Assembly: GCA_000333855.2 (NCBI GenBank)
Contig: CM007332.1
Location: forward strand, 106,794-136,530
Length of the DNA: 29,737 bases
Direction of reading: 5' to 3'
Origin: Endotrypanum monterogeii
Lineage: Eukaryota > Euglenozoa > Kinetoplastea > Trypanosomatida > Trypanosomatidae
Position numbers and translations under genes: made by a program. Positions 1 to 8,900 of the stretch are shown one piece after another (position 1 is the first letter of the stretch; every line of letters begins with the position of its first letter). Below the pieces are notes generated by a model. It saw only the letters and a list, made by a program, of their open reading frames with translations, searched no databases and was not told the origin of the DNA.

Positions 1-55
1 CTGTAACTCTTCCCTACTCCCCTTTTTTTTTCTTCGTCGTCCGTCTCCGCTTAAG
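1..55 (+). promoter_or_regulatory. Polypyrimidine tract with AG, possible trans-splice acceptor
   Basis: A C/T-rich run, including nine consecutive T, leads to an AG at 54-55. This is the form of a spliced-leader acceptor. No convincing gene follows within 700 bases, so it may be an alternative distal acceptor for the gene at 776 or a fortuitous tract. Confidence 0.3.
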
Positions 56-435
56 GAGCGGCTTTGTCAAATTTTAGTATGCACTTCGTCTTTTCATTTT
101 CTTTTTTTTCTCTATTATTAGCAGTGCTCGTTTTTTATCTACCAGGCCTTCTTCTAGCACTGTGTAATGCGCTGCTGCTGCTGGACCCCGCCCCCCCTTC
201 GCGCTGTGGGGAATCTGTGGAGACCCGCTGCATTGTCTCGGGTTCCGGTAGCGCGGGCAGAAGCAGCGGGGTAGAGCAGAGGCCTGAGGTGAGGTGCGGC
301 TGTGAACACGTGATGACCACAGCATCCAGCACCGCCCGCTCCACCTTGACCTGCTTTCTCTCGCCAGTGTGTGCCGCACGACGCAACTGTCCTCCTCTGT
401 CGCCACCTGTTCTCCACTCAGAAAAGCAAAAAACC

Positions 436-461
436 CACACACGCACACACACACACACACA
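436..461. repeat. (CA)n microsatellite
   Basis: A nearly pure CA dinucleotide run with one CG interruption. Such tracts are common in trypanosomatid spacers and UTRs. Confidence 0.9.
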
Positions 462-598
462 TGTACCTGCACGTATGCAGATTTCTGTAACGCTTGCTAA
501 AGTACGCGCAGTCAATTGCCCCGTACGTGTGCATTCGTAAGGATTAATGTAGCACACAAAGACAGCTCTCTGGTATCAAGTCCCCCTTTTTTCCACCT

Positions 599-619
599 TA
601 TATATATATATATATATAT
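599..619. repeat. (TA)n microsatellite
   Basis: A pure TA dinucleotide run of about ten units followed by AT-rich sequence, just upstream of the T-rich tract that precedes the first gene. Confidence 0.9.
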
Positions 620-640
620 GTAATTATATATTATTTTTTA

Positions 641-687
641 TTTATCTTTTTTTTTATTTATTCCGGGGCGCTGAGGCCTTCCATAAG
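641..687 (+). promoter_or_regulatory. Predicted spliced-leader acceptor region of the coiled-coil gene
   Basis: A T-rich tract (641-662) is followed by AG dinucleotides at 674-675 and 686-687, with a further AG at 703-704. Trans-splicing usually uses the first AG after such a tract. Using 675 or 687 would leave an upstream ATG at 689 in the 5' UTR; using 704 would remove it. Confidence 0.5.
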
Positions 688-688
688 C

Positions 689-733
689 ATGCTGCTACGC
701 ATAGCTCAACTCACCACTTACCTCGACCATTAG
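689..733 (+). other. Short upstream ORF, 14 codons
   Basis: An ATG at 689 opens a 14-codon frame ending in TAG at 731-733, 42 bases before the main ATG at 776. It is present in the mRNA only if the acceptor lies at or before 687. In that case it could lower translation of the main frame. No homology is claimed. Confidence 0.35.
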
Positions 734-775
734 ACGAGGGGTGACATTGGCTTAGCTGATCCCCAGAATATCGGC

Positions 776-3700
776 ATGAAAAAAGATGCCTCATTGCACC
801 AGAGGTTCCCCTCTGAAAGAAATCTCGTGAGCCCGTTCATTGCAGTCCCCCAGTCCTTGTGCCGCCGCACTGCCGACAGCGCCGCCGCGGTACCGCCGAC
901 CGCGACCGAGGCCATGACGACGGTCATTGACATGGGTAACGGTGACAGTGATGCGATGGAAACTGCGGTACAGCGGATCGTCCGTGACACCGACATCCGC
1001 ACCCCATCTGCAGCCGTCGATGCCTGTGCGGCCGAGGAAGGAAGTAACGCGCCCTTCACGGAAAGAAAAACGGGGGCGGTGAAAGCCTATGAGTTGGCCT
1101 CAGCTGCCTTGAGACATTTGCCAACTCGCGCAGCCCCTGTTGATAGTCAAGTGCGGAGAGGCCATTGGCCAAATGGGATAACGACAGCATCTGACGTTGG
1201 CGCTATTCGAACAGACTCTAACGAACCGCTGGCACTCCGACATAGAAGCAGTACCAGTGTGGTTGTTGATCACGTACCAGCGGACACTCAGGGAGCTTCT
1301 CCGCGTGCGTCGACTATGAAGAGCGTGTGTGTGGCAGCCACCACGGCCCGGTCGCCATCCTCTAGTCGTTTTATGGTGTCCACGTTGTTGCCTTCAGAGT
1401 CGGCTGTACTGTCTGCCACGCATCTGTCCCATTCTCGGTCACCACAGCGAATGGAAAAGATTTCCTACAGTCCTGAAGCGTACCCCCGGGCCGATCTCGA
1501 AGGCGGCAGAGATGTTGTCGAGCTGTTCAGCGTCCGTGAAGGCGAAGCGGTGGAGGAGGAGGAGGAGAACAGTGACGAAGTCGCCGCACGCGCGCTTCTG
1601 TCATTACATCAAAAAGATGACATGATTGAGCAGCTCATGCGAACAATTTCGGCTCTGCAGATTGAGAACACCGCGCTGCGCAGCTGTCCTGCCGCGTCCG
1701 GGGAAATGCAAAAGGCGCCTCCATCACCGACAACGGGTTTGGCAACATCTCCAGAGAGAAGGAAGACATCGTCCCCGTCGTGGCCTGCGACGCCGGTGCG
1801 TTGGTGGAACACCAGTCGTGACGCCGCACCCACTGATCTCTCTCAACGCCAGTCCGAGGTCTTTGCAAATTTCGAGGTGAATGCACGTGCCGATGTGAAG
1901 CAACAGCGCACGCTGGAAGACCACGAGGGTGATCGGGAGATGTGCCCAAGTAGCGAAGTCGCCCCCAGGGAGAACCCATCCACCCCCAGCCTCACTGAGC
2001 TACCGACAGCGCCACCCTTGCAAAACAGCAAGGGTGACTCTCTCTCGTCTGGTGCTGAAGCCGCACCATCGGCATCGCGCGTCACAGAAAATTCGACCGC
2101 ACAGTCGCGCATTGCGCAACTCGAATGGCAACTGGAGAACATCCAGCAAGAAAAACGAGAGGATACACACGTGCTGCGTGACCACATTGGCCACCTGACG
2201 CGTGCACTACATCGTAAAACGCGTCAAATAGCGCGACAACAGCGGCAGCACAAGCTCGAACTCACCGCACTGCAACGAGAAGCGATATCCCTAGCGAATC
2301 AGCTTGACAACCAAGTCCGATCCTCCGAAAGAGTCGCCGCAGCAGCTGCACCTAGGAGAGAGGCCGAGGGCAATGAAGTGTTGGAGCTTCGCAGTCAGCT
2401 GGCGCAGGCGAAGGCGCGTGAGCTACAAATTTTAAGCGAAAGTGCTGCTGCGCGGCAGCAATGGTGTCAAGAATTGGAAGAGCAGAAGAACCTGATCGAC
2501 GAAGCGCGTATAAGTGCTGTGCAGGATGAAGCCCATCGTTCGCTTCGTCGGGAAGAGGAGCGCCAACTTGCCCAGGTAGCGGCCCAACAGCGCCATCTGC
2601 TCGAGGGACAAGTGTCTCAGCACAAGGCAGCCCTCTCGCAGGCTCAGCAGGAGTTATCAGAACTTCGAGCTGCGCACCAGCGCACCGAGGAGACGATCTC
2701 TGAGCAGAGGAGTCAAATGCAGTGCCTCAGCCATGACCTCGCCACAGCCCTGCTCGAGCGCACTCACCACGAGCAACGAGCAGGGCTTCTGGGATCGCAG
2801 GTGAAGACGCTCCACCAGCAGCTACGCCACGCGGAATCGATTCTCTCCACGAAACAAACCGAGCTGGAGATGCTTCAGCGCGAGCGCCAGACTGAAGCGA
2901 CGGTGGCGGTCGCCTTGCAAGAGGAAGAGCATACCACCTTGCTGAAGCACGTTGAAGGTTGTATGAAGGGCAGCGAAGCTGTAGAGAGCGCGTTACTGGA
3001 GTCGGAGCGCGCCAGACACGAACTCGTCTTGCAGCGAGATCGTGCCCTGGCGGAGCGCGACAAGTACCACCAACTTTATCGCGAGACATCGGTTCAGTCT
3101 CAGGCGCAGCTGTTGGAGCAGGAGCAGCTCCTCAGCGATCGTAACAACACTGTGTGCAAACAGCTGCGAGAAGTCCAAAAGGAGCTTGCACGTCGTACAG
3201 ACGCACTGGAGACGACACAGCAGAGGATGAACACCCTGAGAGACGAACTCGCTTGCTCAGAGGCAGCACAGCAGAAGCTCGAGGAGGAGATACAGGCGGC
3301 ACAGAAGAAATTTGAATTGCAGACTGGTCAACTCGTTCAGGCAAAAGAAAGTTTGAAGAAAGCGTTGCAGGCGCAGCTGGCTACGATGAATAAACTCAAA
3401 AAAAAAGAGGAAGTGCTTCGCTCGCAGCATGCGATCGCTCAGCGAGCGATGGAGCGGCGGCAAGAGGAGCAACACATACTTCAGAGAACTGCAGAGTTCC
3501 TGTGGCCGCGCGAGGTGAGTCGTGTGTTGGGCATACCGTCGCCATATCGCCTGAGGAGTGCAACGAAACCAACCTTACAGAGTACGCCGAGCATGTCGCG
3601 CAGAGTCACAGTGAGGCTCGAGCGAGACGTCGGCCGCAATGCAAAAACATCTCGCTGTATCAAGGCACACTTATCGGGCAGCAAGACTGGTGGCTCTGCC

Positions 3701-5413
3701 GCTGTTTTCGAGGTGGATTCGGAGTCGTCTTTGCGCCACTCACGGTCGCCGTCGTTCATATCTTCCCCCACGGCATCGGTGGCGATGTCTGCCGTCAGCC
3801 TGAGTGGCGCGCCAACGGCCTCTTCGGTCGATAGCGACGCGTCCATGGAAGAGCGACAGCGGTGCTCGCCAGTGGATGGGGGGCAAAAAAACACGTCAGA
3901 AAACACGGAAGGCACCGCATTCATGTTGCCGCCCCTTGATTGCCACCTCGACGGTGCCCCATATGTGTTCGAGCAGCATCAGCACCAGAGATTCTCTGAC
4001 ATTGCCCATACATCTGAAGAGAAGAAAGCAGCCATCGGTGATGAGCTTCCTTTCCTGCGCCTTCTCCGTACAGTTCACGATGCAGTTGGGCAGAGGTGCG
4101 CGGCCCATGACTCTGCACAGCGAGCACTCGCCACTAAAAGCGTAGCGGTACGGGTGCTGGTGAAGGAACGGAAGGCGCAGCAACAACGGATGAAGGAGCT
4201 TTGCGCCAAACTCCAAAAGCAGCAACACACGGCTGAGCGGCTGCGGCGCGACGCTGTCCAGTGCGCACGTGCAGAGTCTCAAGCGGAGCTCAGAAAAGTT
4301 GATGAAGTGTGGAGGGAGAAATACGAAGCGGGCTTAGCACTGCAGCTACGGTCCTATGAAAAACAACATCGACACGCGGTGACGCAGCTGATGACATCGT
4401 GGGTGAGGCACCTGCAGGCAGACCTCATCGATTTTGTCCAGCATCTGCCGCTGACTTTGAGTTTCGGACTTGCAAAGGCGGCGTCGACACGCAAAGATCT
4501 TTTTCGGGAACCAGTGACCCGAGACGTCTGCGCGTCACACACAAGATTCACGGCCCACCATAATACTGAAGCGCAGGGACCTCAGCTAGGCGCCGCTGCC
4601 GCTGCTGCTGCTGCCGCTGCTGCTGCTGACGGTACTTCACTTCTTTCGCTGGGACTGGAGGTGGTGCCCGAAGTGGAAGCGGAGTGCGACACGATTATTC
4701 GCACCATCCTTGGAGTCACAGGCGGGTGGGCAGACTTGAAGAGCGCCGTGCTCTCTTCTAGCAGTGCAGCAGCTGGTGACCTGTCCTGCAGTGCCCCGCA
4801 TTTGGTTGCATCGCAGCCATGTGCGATCGCGTCTGGATCTGCTGAGGAGCAGACATGCATCCCTCTCGCTGCCGACTCGACCCCAGATATCGCGGTGGAC
4901 GCAGAAACGGCTCTGTGGTCCGCAGAAGAGATAGCAGACCTAGAGGAAGTCATCCATGAGTATCTCATGCACACACTCTCCGCATTGACGACAACACCAC
5001 CGCTTTCCCTCTCGGCGGGTGCTGCCACACACTCAGCAGGCAGTGGTGTAAGCGAAGTCCATCGAAATGTAGATGATCACACACTAGATGCACCAAGCGC
5101 CTTACGTGCTGCGAGTGCTGTCGCTCCATCTGCCAACCTTATAGGAACTGCCACACAGAGCAAGTCGGAGACAGTGTCGATGGCGGCAACCCTCCCCCAT
5201 TGGATGCGGCCACTCGGGGCATCCCTTCACCACACCTCGTCATCTTTGTTCTCAGCGGGTCGGGAATCGTTGGGCAAGGTAGAGCCACGGAGAGGCGTTA
5301 CTGTTGACAAAGCAGCAACGCCAGCTCTTCCTCCGCACCACCACCAGCCCTGCTCACTTACTTTGCTCCTAAACGCATGCGTCGCCCATGTGTACGCGCA
5401 GCTGCTGACGTAA
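776..5413 (+). CDS. Large coiled-coil protein, function unknown
   Basis: I do not recognise this 1545-residue protein. The start is an ATG; another in-frame Met at residue 47 is possible. The N-terminal third is Ser/Ala/Pro-rich and probably disordered, with a Glu-rich patch just before a short helix at about 268-303. Residues about 445-905 form one very long Glu/Gln/Arg/Leu-rich coiled coil almost free of Pro and Gly, ending at a Trp-Pro (about 910-911). A Ser-rich linker follows, then a second coiled coil at about 1090-1240, a run of 12 Ala at 1273-1284 and a C-terminal region with mixed acidic and hydrophobic segments. No motor, kinase or membrane-spanning segment is visible. This architecture is common among cytoskeletal, basal-body and flagellar scaffold proteins of trypanosomatids, but that role is only an inference. 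Codon use is GC-rich at third positions throughout, supporting real coding. Confidence 0.9.
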   Translation: MKKDASLHQRFPSERNLVSPFIAVPQSLCRRTADSAAAVPPTATEAMTTVIDMGNGDSDAMETAVQRIVRDTDIRTPSAAVDACAAEEGSNAPFTERKTGAVKAYELASAALRHLPTRAAPVDSQVRRGHWPNGITTASDVGAIRTDSNEPLALRHRSSTSVVVDHVPADTQGASPRASTMKSVCVAATTARSPSSSRFMVSTLLPSESAVLSATHLSHSRSPQRMEKISYSPEAYPRADLEGGRDVVELFSVREGEAVEEEEENSDEVAARALLSLHQKDDMIEQLMRTISALQIENTALRSCPAASGEMQKAPPSPTTGLATSPERRKTSSPSWPATPVRWWNTSRDAAPTDLSQRQSEVFANFEVNARADVKQQRTLEDHEGDREMCPSSEVAPRENPSTPSLTELPTAPPLQNSKGDSLSSGAEAAPSASRVTENSTAQSRIAQLEWQLENIQQEKREDTHVLRDHIGHLTRALHRKTRQIARQQRQHKLELTALQREAISLANQLDNQVRSSERVAAAAAPRREAEGNEVLELRSQLAQAKARELQILSESAAARQQWCQELEEQKNLIDEARISAVQDEAHRSLRREEERQLAQVAAQQRHLLEGQVSQHKAALSQAQQELSELRAAHQRTEETISEQRSQMQCLSHDLATALLERTHHEQRAGLLGSQVKTLHQQLRHAESILSTKQTELEMLQRERQTEATVAVALQEEEHTTLLKHVEGCMKGSEAVESALLESERARHELVLQRDRALAERDKYHQLYRETSVQSQAQLLEQEQLLSDRNNTVCKQLREVQKELARRTDALETTQQRMNTLRDELACSEAAQQKLEEEIQAAQKKFELQTGQLVQAKESLKKALQAQLATMNKLKKKEEVLRSQHAIAQRAMERRQEEQHILQRTAEFLWPREVSRVLGIPSPYRLRSATKPTLQSTPSMSRRVTVRLERDVGRNAKTSRCIKAHLSGSKTGGSAAVFEVDSESSLRHSRSPSFISSPTASVAMSAVSLSGAPTASSVDSDASMEERQRCSPVDGGQKNTSENTEGTAFMLPPLDCHLDGAPYVFEQHQHQRFSDIAHTSEEKKAAIGDELPFLRLLRTVHDAVGQRCAAHDSAQRALATKSVAVRVLVKERKAQQQRMKELCAKLQKQQHTAERLRRDAVQCARAESQAELRKVDEVWREKYEAGLALQLRSYEKQHRHAVTQLMTSWVRHLQADLIDFVQHLPLTLSFGLAKAASTRKDLFREPVTRDVCASHTRFTAHHNTEAQGPQLGAAAAAAAAAAAADGTSLLSLGLEVVPEVEAECDTIIRTILGVTGGWADLKSAVLSSSSAAAGDLSCSAPHLVASQPCAIASGSAEEQTCIPLAADSTPDIAVDAETALWSAEEIADLEEVIHEYLMHTLSALTTTPPLSLSAGAATHSAGSGVSEVHRNVDDHTLDAPSALRAASAVAPSANLIGTATQSKSETVSMAATLPHWMRPLGASLHHTSSSLFSAGRESLGKVEPRRGVTVDKAATPALPPHHHQPCSLTLLLNACVAHVYAQLLT
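4592..4627 (+). repeat. GCN trinucleotide tract encoding 12 Ala
   Basis: Twelve consecutive GCC/GCT codons lie within the coiled-coil gene. The mixture of two synonymous codons lowers slippage compared with a pure repeat, but the tract is a likely site of length variation between strains. Confidence 0.9.
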
Positions 5414-5430
5414 TACGGTACTGCCAAAGA

Positions 5431-5470
5431 GGGCGGGTAGGGGGGGGGGGAAGCCCACCCTCCCCCGCCC
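5431..5470 (+). other. GC hairpin with G-quadruplex potential after a stop codon
   Basis: GGGCGGG at 5431-5437 is exactly complementary to CCCGCCC at 5464-5470. Between them lie a run of G and then a C-rich segment that can extend the pairing. The G-rich arm contains enough G triplets to fold as a G-quadruplex instead. It begins 17 bases after the TAA of the coiled-coil gene, so it would sit in that mRNA's 3' UTR. Confidence 0.6.
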
Positions 5471-5810
5471 CCTAATGGCTCCCTTCTGCTCGAATCACCG
5501 TTAGTCAGTTCCGAACATATAGATATATCTGTATAGGTGCATATATACTGCTCCTGCACGCACACACAAGCAATCAAGCAAAATCTGTCTCAACCGGCGA
5601 AACGAAGCGAGCGAACATGTGCCTAGGCGAACACCCTTCCGCATTCGTGATTCCGGCAGTGATTATTGTATCTGTCCTCGGCAACTGACTCTTTTTCTCT
5701 CCCTCTCTCTCTGTTTCTGTGTGTGGGGGTGGGGGGGGGAGGGACGCACCGAAGTCCCTTTCTTACCTCTCGGTATTCTCCAGCTCACTACTTTAAAGTA
5801 CTTTGACTCA

Positions 5811-5847
5811 TTCCCCCCTTCCTCCATCCCAACTCTACTCGTCACAG
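5811..5847 (+). promoter_or_regulatory. Predicted spliced-leader acceptor of the SAC3-like gene
   Basis: A strong C/T tract (5811-5843) ends in CACAG, with the AG at 5846-5847. From this AG to the ATG at 5959 there is no other ATG, giving a clean 111-base 5' UTR. An alternative acceptor is the AG after the C/T tract near 5780. Confidence 0.6.
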
Positions 5848-5898
5848 CTAACCAGTATCAATACCACAGCCGTGTTGACCCACCACCACCACTGAGCT

Positions 5899-5900
<2 letters not shown>

Positions 5901-5932
<32 letters not shown>
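5901..5932. repeat. (TG)16 microsatellite in the predicted 5' UTR
   Basis: A perfect run of 16 TG units ends 26 bases before the start ATG of the SAC3-like gene. It is open in frame with that gene, so a predictor accepting GTG starts would wrongly extend the protein with a Cys-Val repeat. Confidence 0.95.
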
Positions 5933-5935
<3 letters not shown>

Positions 5936-5958
5936 TTGCCCTTGCTTCTGTCCATTCG

Positions 5959-8900
5959 ATGCAAGGAGCTCAAGTGAGTGACCTACAGCACCAGCAGGGT
6001 CACCCACCGGGGACCGCTGAGGCGCCCCCTGTCACCTACAGCGATGCAAACGTGGCCGCTGTCTTGTCGTTGTCACCCTTTTCCGAAATTTCAAAACTCC
6101 GTGATGACTGGCGCCCCAAGCCGTTGATCCGTGGTCGCTACAGTGGCATGTGCGGCGGTGATCCAGCTCAGAGAGAGCGGCGGGAAGACTTCGAGTACAT
6201 CGTCATCACCTCGGCCCCCTCAACATCTCCCCAGACCTTGGGTAGTGCCTCTGGTCAGCGATATGCATGGGGACAGGTGGAGGCCTTCAGCCGATCAGCT
6301 GCAGGGAAAACCATCGACCCGGCGAGGCAGCGGACACCGCTGGCACTGGAGAAGTCCATGCACTTCCTTGTAGAGCACTATCTGCGCGTGCCGCACACAC
6401 CCCTCGTCTACACGGAGCCTTTCCGCATCTGGGGATACCTCTGGGATCGATTTCGCGGTATACGCACAACATGGGGTCCCCAATTGCCCCCGAGTAACGT
6501 GAGCCTCCAAGGCTACGTGGACAGCGAATCGCATCGCATACTCTCTCCAGAGGAACTGCACCGCGAGAGCTACCGTCGCGTGCGATGGCTCGAGTTCACT
6601 GTCGCCGCGCTAGCTGTCGGGGGGGCTTATCTCTGCTGCTCGCCCGAAGGCTGCCAGCGGTTCATGCAAGACAAGAAGCAATTCCTGGAGTCCATGTCAC
6701 AGTGCTTCACTGACCTGACGGTCTTCTACCGAGCAGAACAGCGGCACCGAAACGCTGAGTTCTTCTCGGTGTTGCTCCTGCTTTATGGCCTCCAGCAGGA
6801 GTTGAAGGTGGAGGATCGCTCGTCCTTCTGCTGCTTCCACACCGTCATCGTGAACGGGGAGCCTCGACCGTGTCCGGAGAACACGGCGGAAAGTGTCAAC
6901 CTCGCGCAGGTGTACCGTGAGCTGGAGAAGCAGCCGTACATGCTCGAGACGCAACCGGTGCGTGTCGCTCTGGAGCTCATCCACTGCTGGGCAGCACGGC
7001 AGTGGTTCCGCTTCTTTGACGTATGCAAATCAGTTCGCATGACACCCCTGCAGCGCGCCGTTGTCTTTCAGTCCTTCACCTACTGCCGCTACCGCGCCGT
7101 GCTGGACCTGGTGCTCCCCAACTACTATGTCTACCCCAAACTTCGGGTACGGCACACCCTGCCCATCACAGAGCTGGCCGACCAGCTCATGATGCATCAC
7201 GATCATTGTCTCGAGTTCCTCAAGCGCATGGGCCTCGGGGCTCAACTCGAGCTCAAGACTCCGCAGCAGCAACCGCGCAACGCGCCAAGCTTTGCCGCCA
7301 GCGACCCGTCAGCACCGGCCCTCCAGGCAGCCGTCACGCCAACAACAGCGTCACCCATTTCAGAGAAGGATGGGTGGTACTTGAACCTCTGTCACCCCAA
7401 CTCGGACCCCCTTATTACGGCCGATGAGCTCGAGAAGCGCTGCGAAAATAAGCGGGTGCTTTTTTTCCCGACTGACCCCACCTTCTTCGGATTTCATGTC
7501 TCGCACGAGGCGTACAGGCGATTCCCCGACGCGAAGGGCTTTCCAAACACCGGCACTGCAAACGACGGGGATTCCTTTCTGAGTACTGGAGGCGGGCAGC
7601 CAGTCGGTCGCGGTGCCGTGCGATCTCCCCCGGGTCTTGACCCTCGCGCCGCCCCGCAGTCGAGGAGGAGTGCAACGGCGGCCGGCCGCGGTGACAGCCA
7701 ATGGGACAGCGAGGGTGAAGAATTTTATATGGACGAATACTGCAGCGAAGGAGAGCCTGATGAAGAGAAAGACGCGTACAGTCGCGGCGGCGAAGAGCAT
7801 AACTCCCCACCGCAGAGGCGATCGACTGCGTCTCCTGCGACGGCGACGGCCCCGTGCAACGGCAAAGAAAAGCATTTGCTTCGTCAACTCGGGTGCCCTG
7901 TGAACCTAATGGAGGTGCTGGAAATCTATTGCCCGCCCTACAATAGCGATGTGGCGGCGCTGCGGTTGTCGGACGTCGGTGAAGAATTTTTCACGACTCT
8001 GCCGAAGCACCGTGCAGAGATGCTGCGTCGGTGCTACCAGATGCGCCGACATGGCGTGCACCGGAAATGGGTGTCAAGAGACGACGACAGCACTCCTGCG
8101 GTGTCGGACGAGGAAATGCTGGACTGGGCAGAAGGTATGGAGAGGGAGTCGGTGTCCACTGCGAGCAGTTTCTTTGACGACACAGATGACGAGGATATGT
8201 ATGATGAGGAAGATGGGGAGGGGGAAACCCGTCTCGACGCGGCAGCAGCGCCCCGGCCCTTGGACCCAACAGTTCCGCCGTCGCGTGATGGTGCTCTGAC
8301 TTTGGAGGTCATCAACGAGTCTCGTAAGCTTGTCGCGGCTATTCGCAACAATCCACTATACGCGGCAGCGGCAGCGGCAGCGGCAGCAGAGGGCGCGGAG
8401 AAAAATCAATGCGAGGGGCGGGAGTCTCTCGACGTGCGAGGAGCGGCAGCATCCACAGTTGTTACTGGAGGCTCCCCACAGACAAGCTCTCCCGAACCCT
8501 TTTCCCCGACCCCGCGCACAATGGGTAAGCAAACTCTTCCACCGACGGGATCGGATAGCTGCGTTGTCGCAGAGTCGCAGACGACGACGGCGACACTGCC
8601 AACTCAGCGCCACAGGGACTTCAATGATGTGGGCGTTGCTGTGCAGACCGCATCGCAGGACCGCACAAGAAATGCAGAGAAGAAGAAGTCAACACAGCAG
8701 CATATTAGAGACCGGGAGGAGGCCGCTGAGGCAATGGTGCCGCACCAGCACCCTCAGAGACACAAGTCGACGGTACCGCCCCCCTCCGTGGCTAGGCCAC
8801 TGCATGAGCTTGACAGGGATATCCCCAAGCCCTTCGCGCCTGCGACATCCAACATGTTCACACCTGGCAAGCGCAAACCGGCCTTTGTATCGGAGACCGA

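Larger units (their letters stand above)
1..775. other. Non-coding spacer upstream of the first gene
   Basis: There is no convincing gene here. The stretch starts with a C/T-rich tract ending in AG near 54-55. It then has GC-rich sequence open in several frames on both strands, a (CA)n tract at 436-461, a (TA)n tract at 599-619 and T-rich sequence to about 660. The best forward frame from an ATG (79-540) begins with a hydrophobic stretch but ends in the translation of the CA repeat, and its third codon positions are not GC-rich like the real genes. It is most simply the 3' UTR and intergenic sequence of an upstream gene outside the window plus the 5' UTR of the next gene. Confidence 0.7.
5414..5958. 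other. Spacer between the coiled-coil gene and the SAC3-like gene
   Basis: It contains a G-rich/C-rich hairpin at 5431-5470, C/T-rich tracts near 5691-5725 and 5811-5843, several AG dinucleotides and the (TG)16 tract. No coding frame with trypanosomatid codon bias is seen. It should hold the 3' UTR and polyadenylation region of the upstream gene and the acceptor and 5' UTR of the downstream gene. Confidence 0.75.

Noticed and set aside
79..540. Forward frame of about 153 codons with a hydrophobic N-terminus
   Set aside because: Third codon positions are not GC-rich, the C-terminal part is a translation of the CA repeat, and long frames on the opposite strand cover the same bases. It is probably UTR sequence.
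5902..5958. N-terminal extension of the SAC3 protein with a Cys-Val repeat
   Set aside because: It begins at GTG inside the TG microsatellite. The first ATG is at 5959, and trypanosomatids start at ATG.
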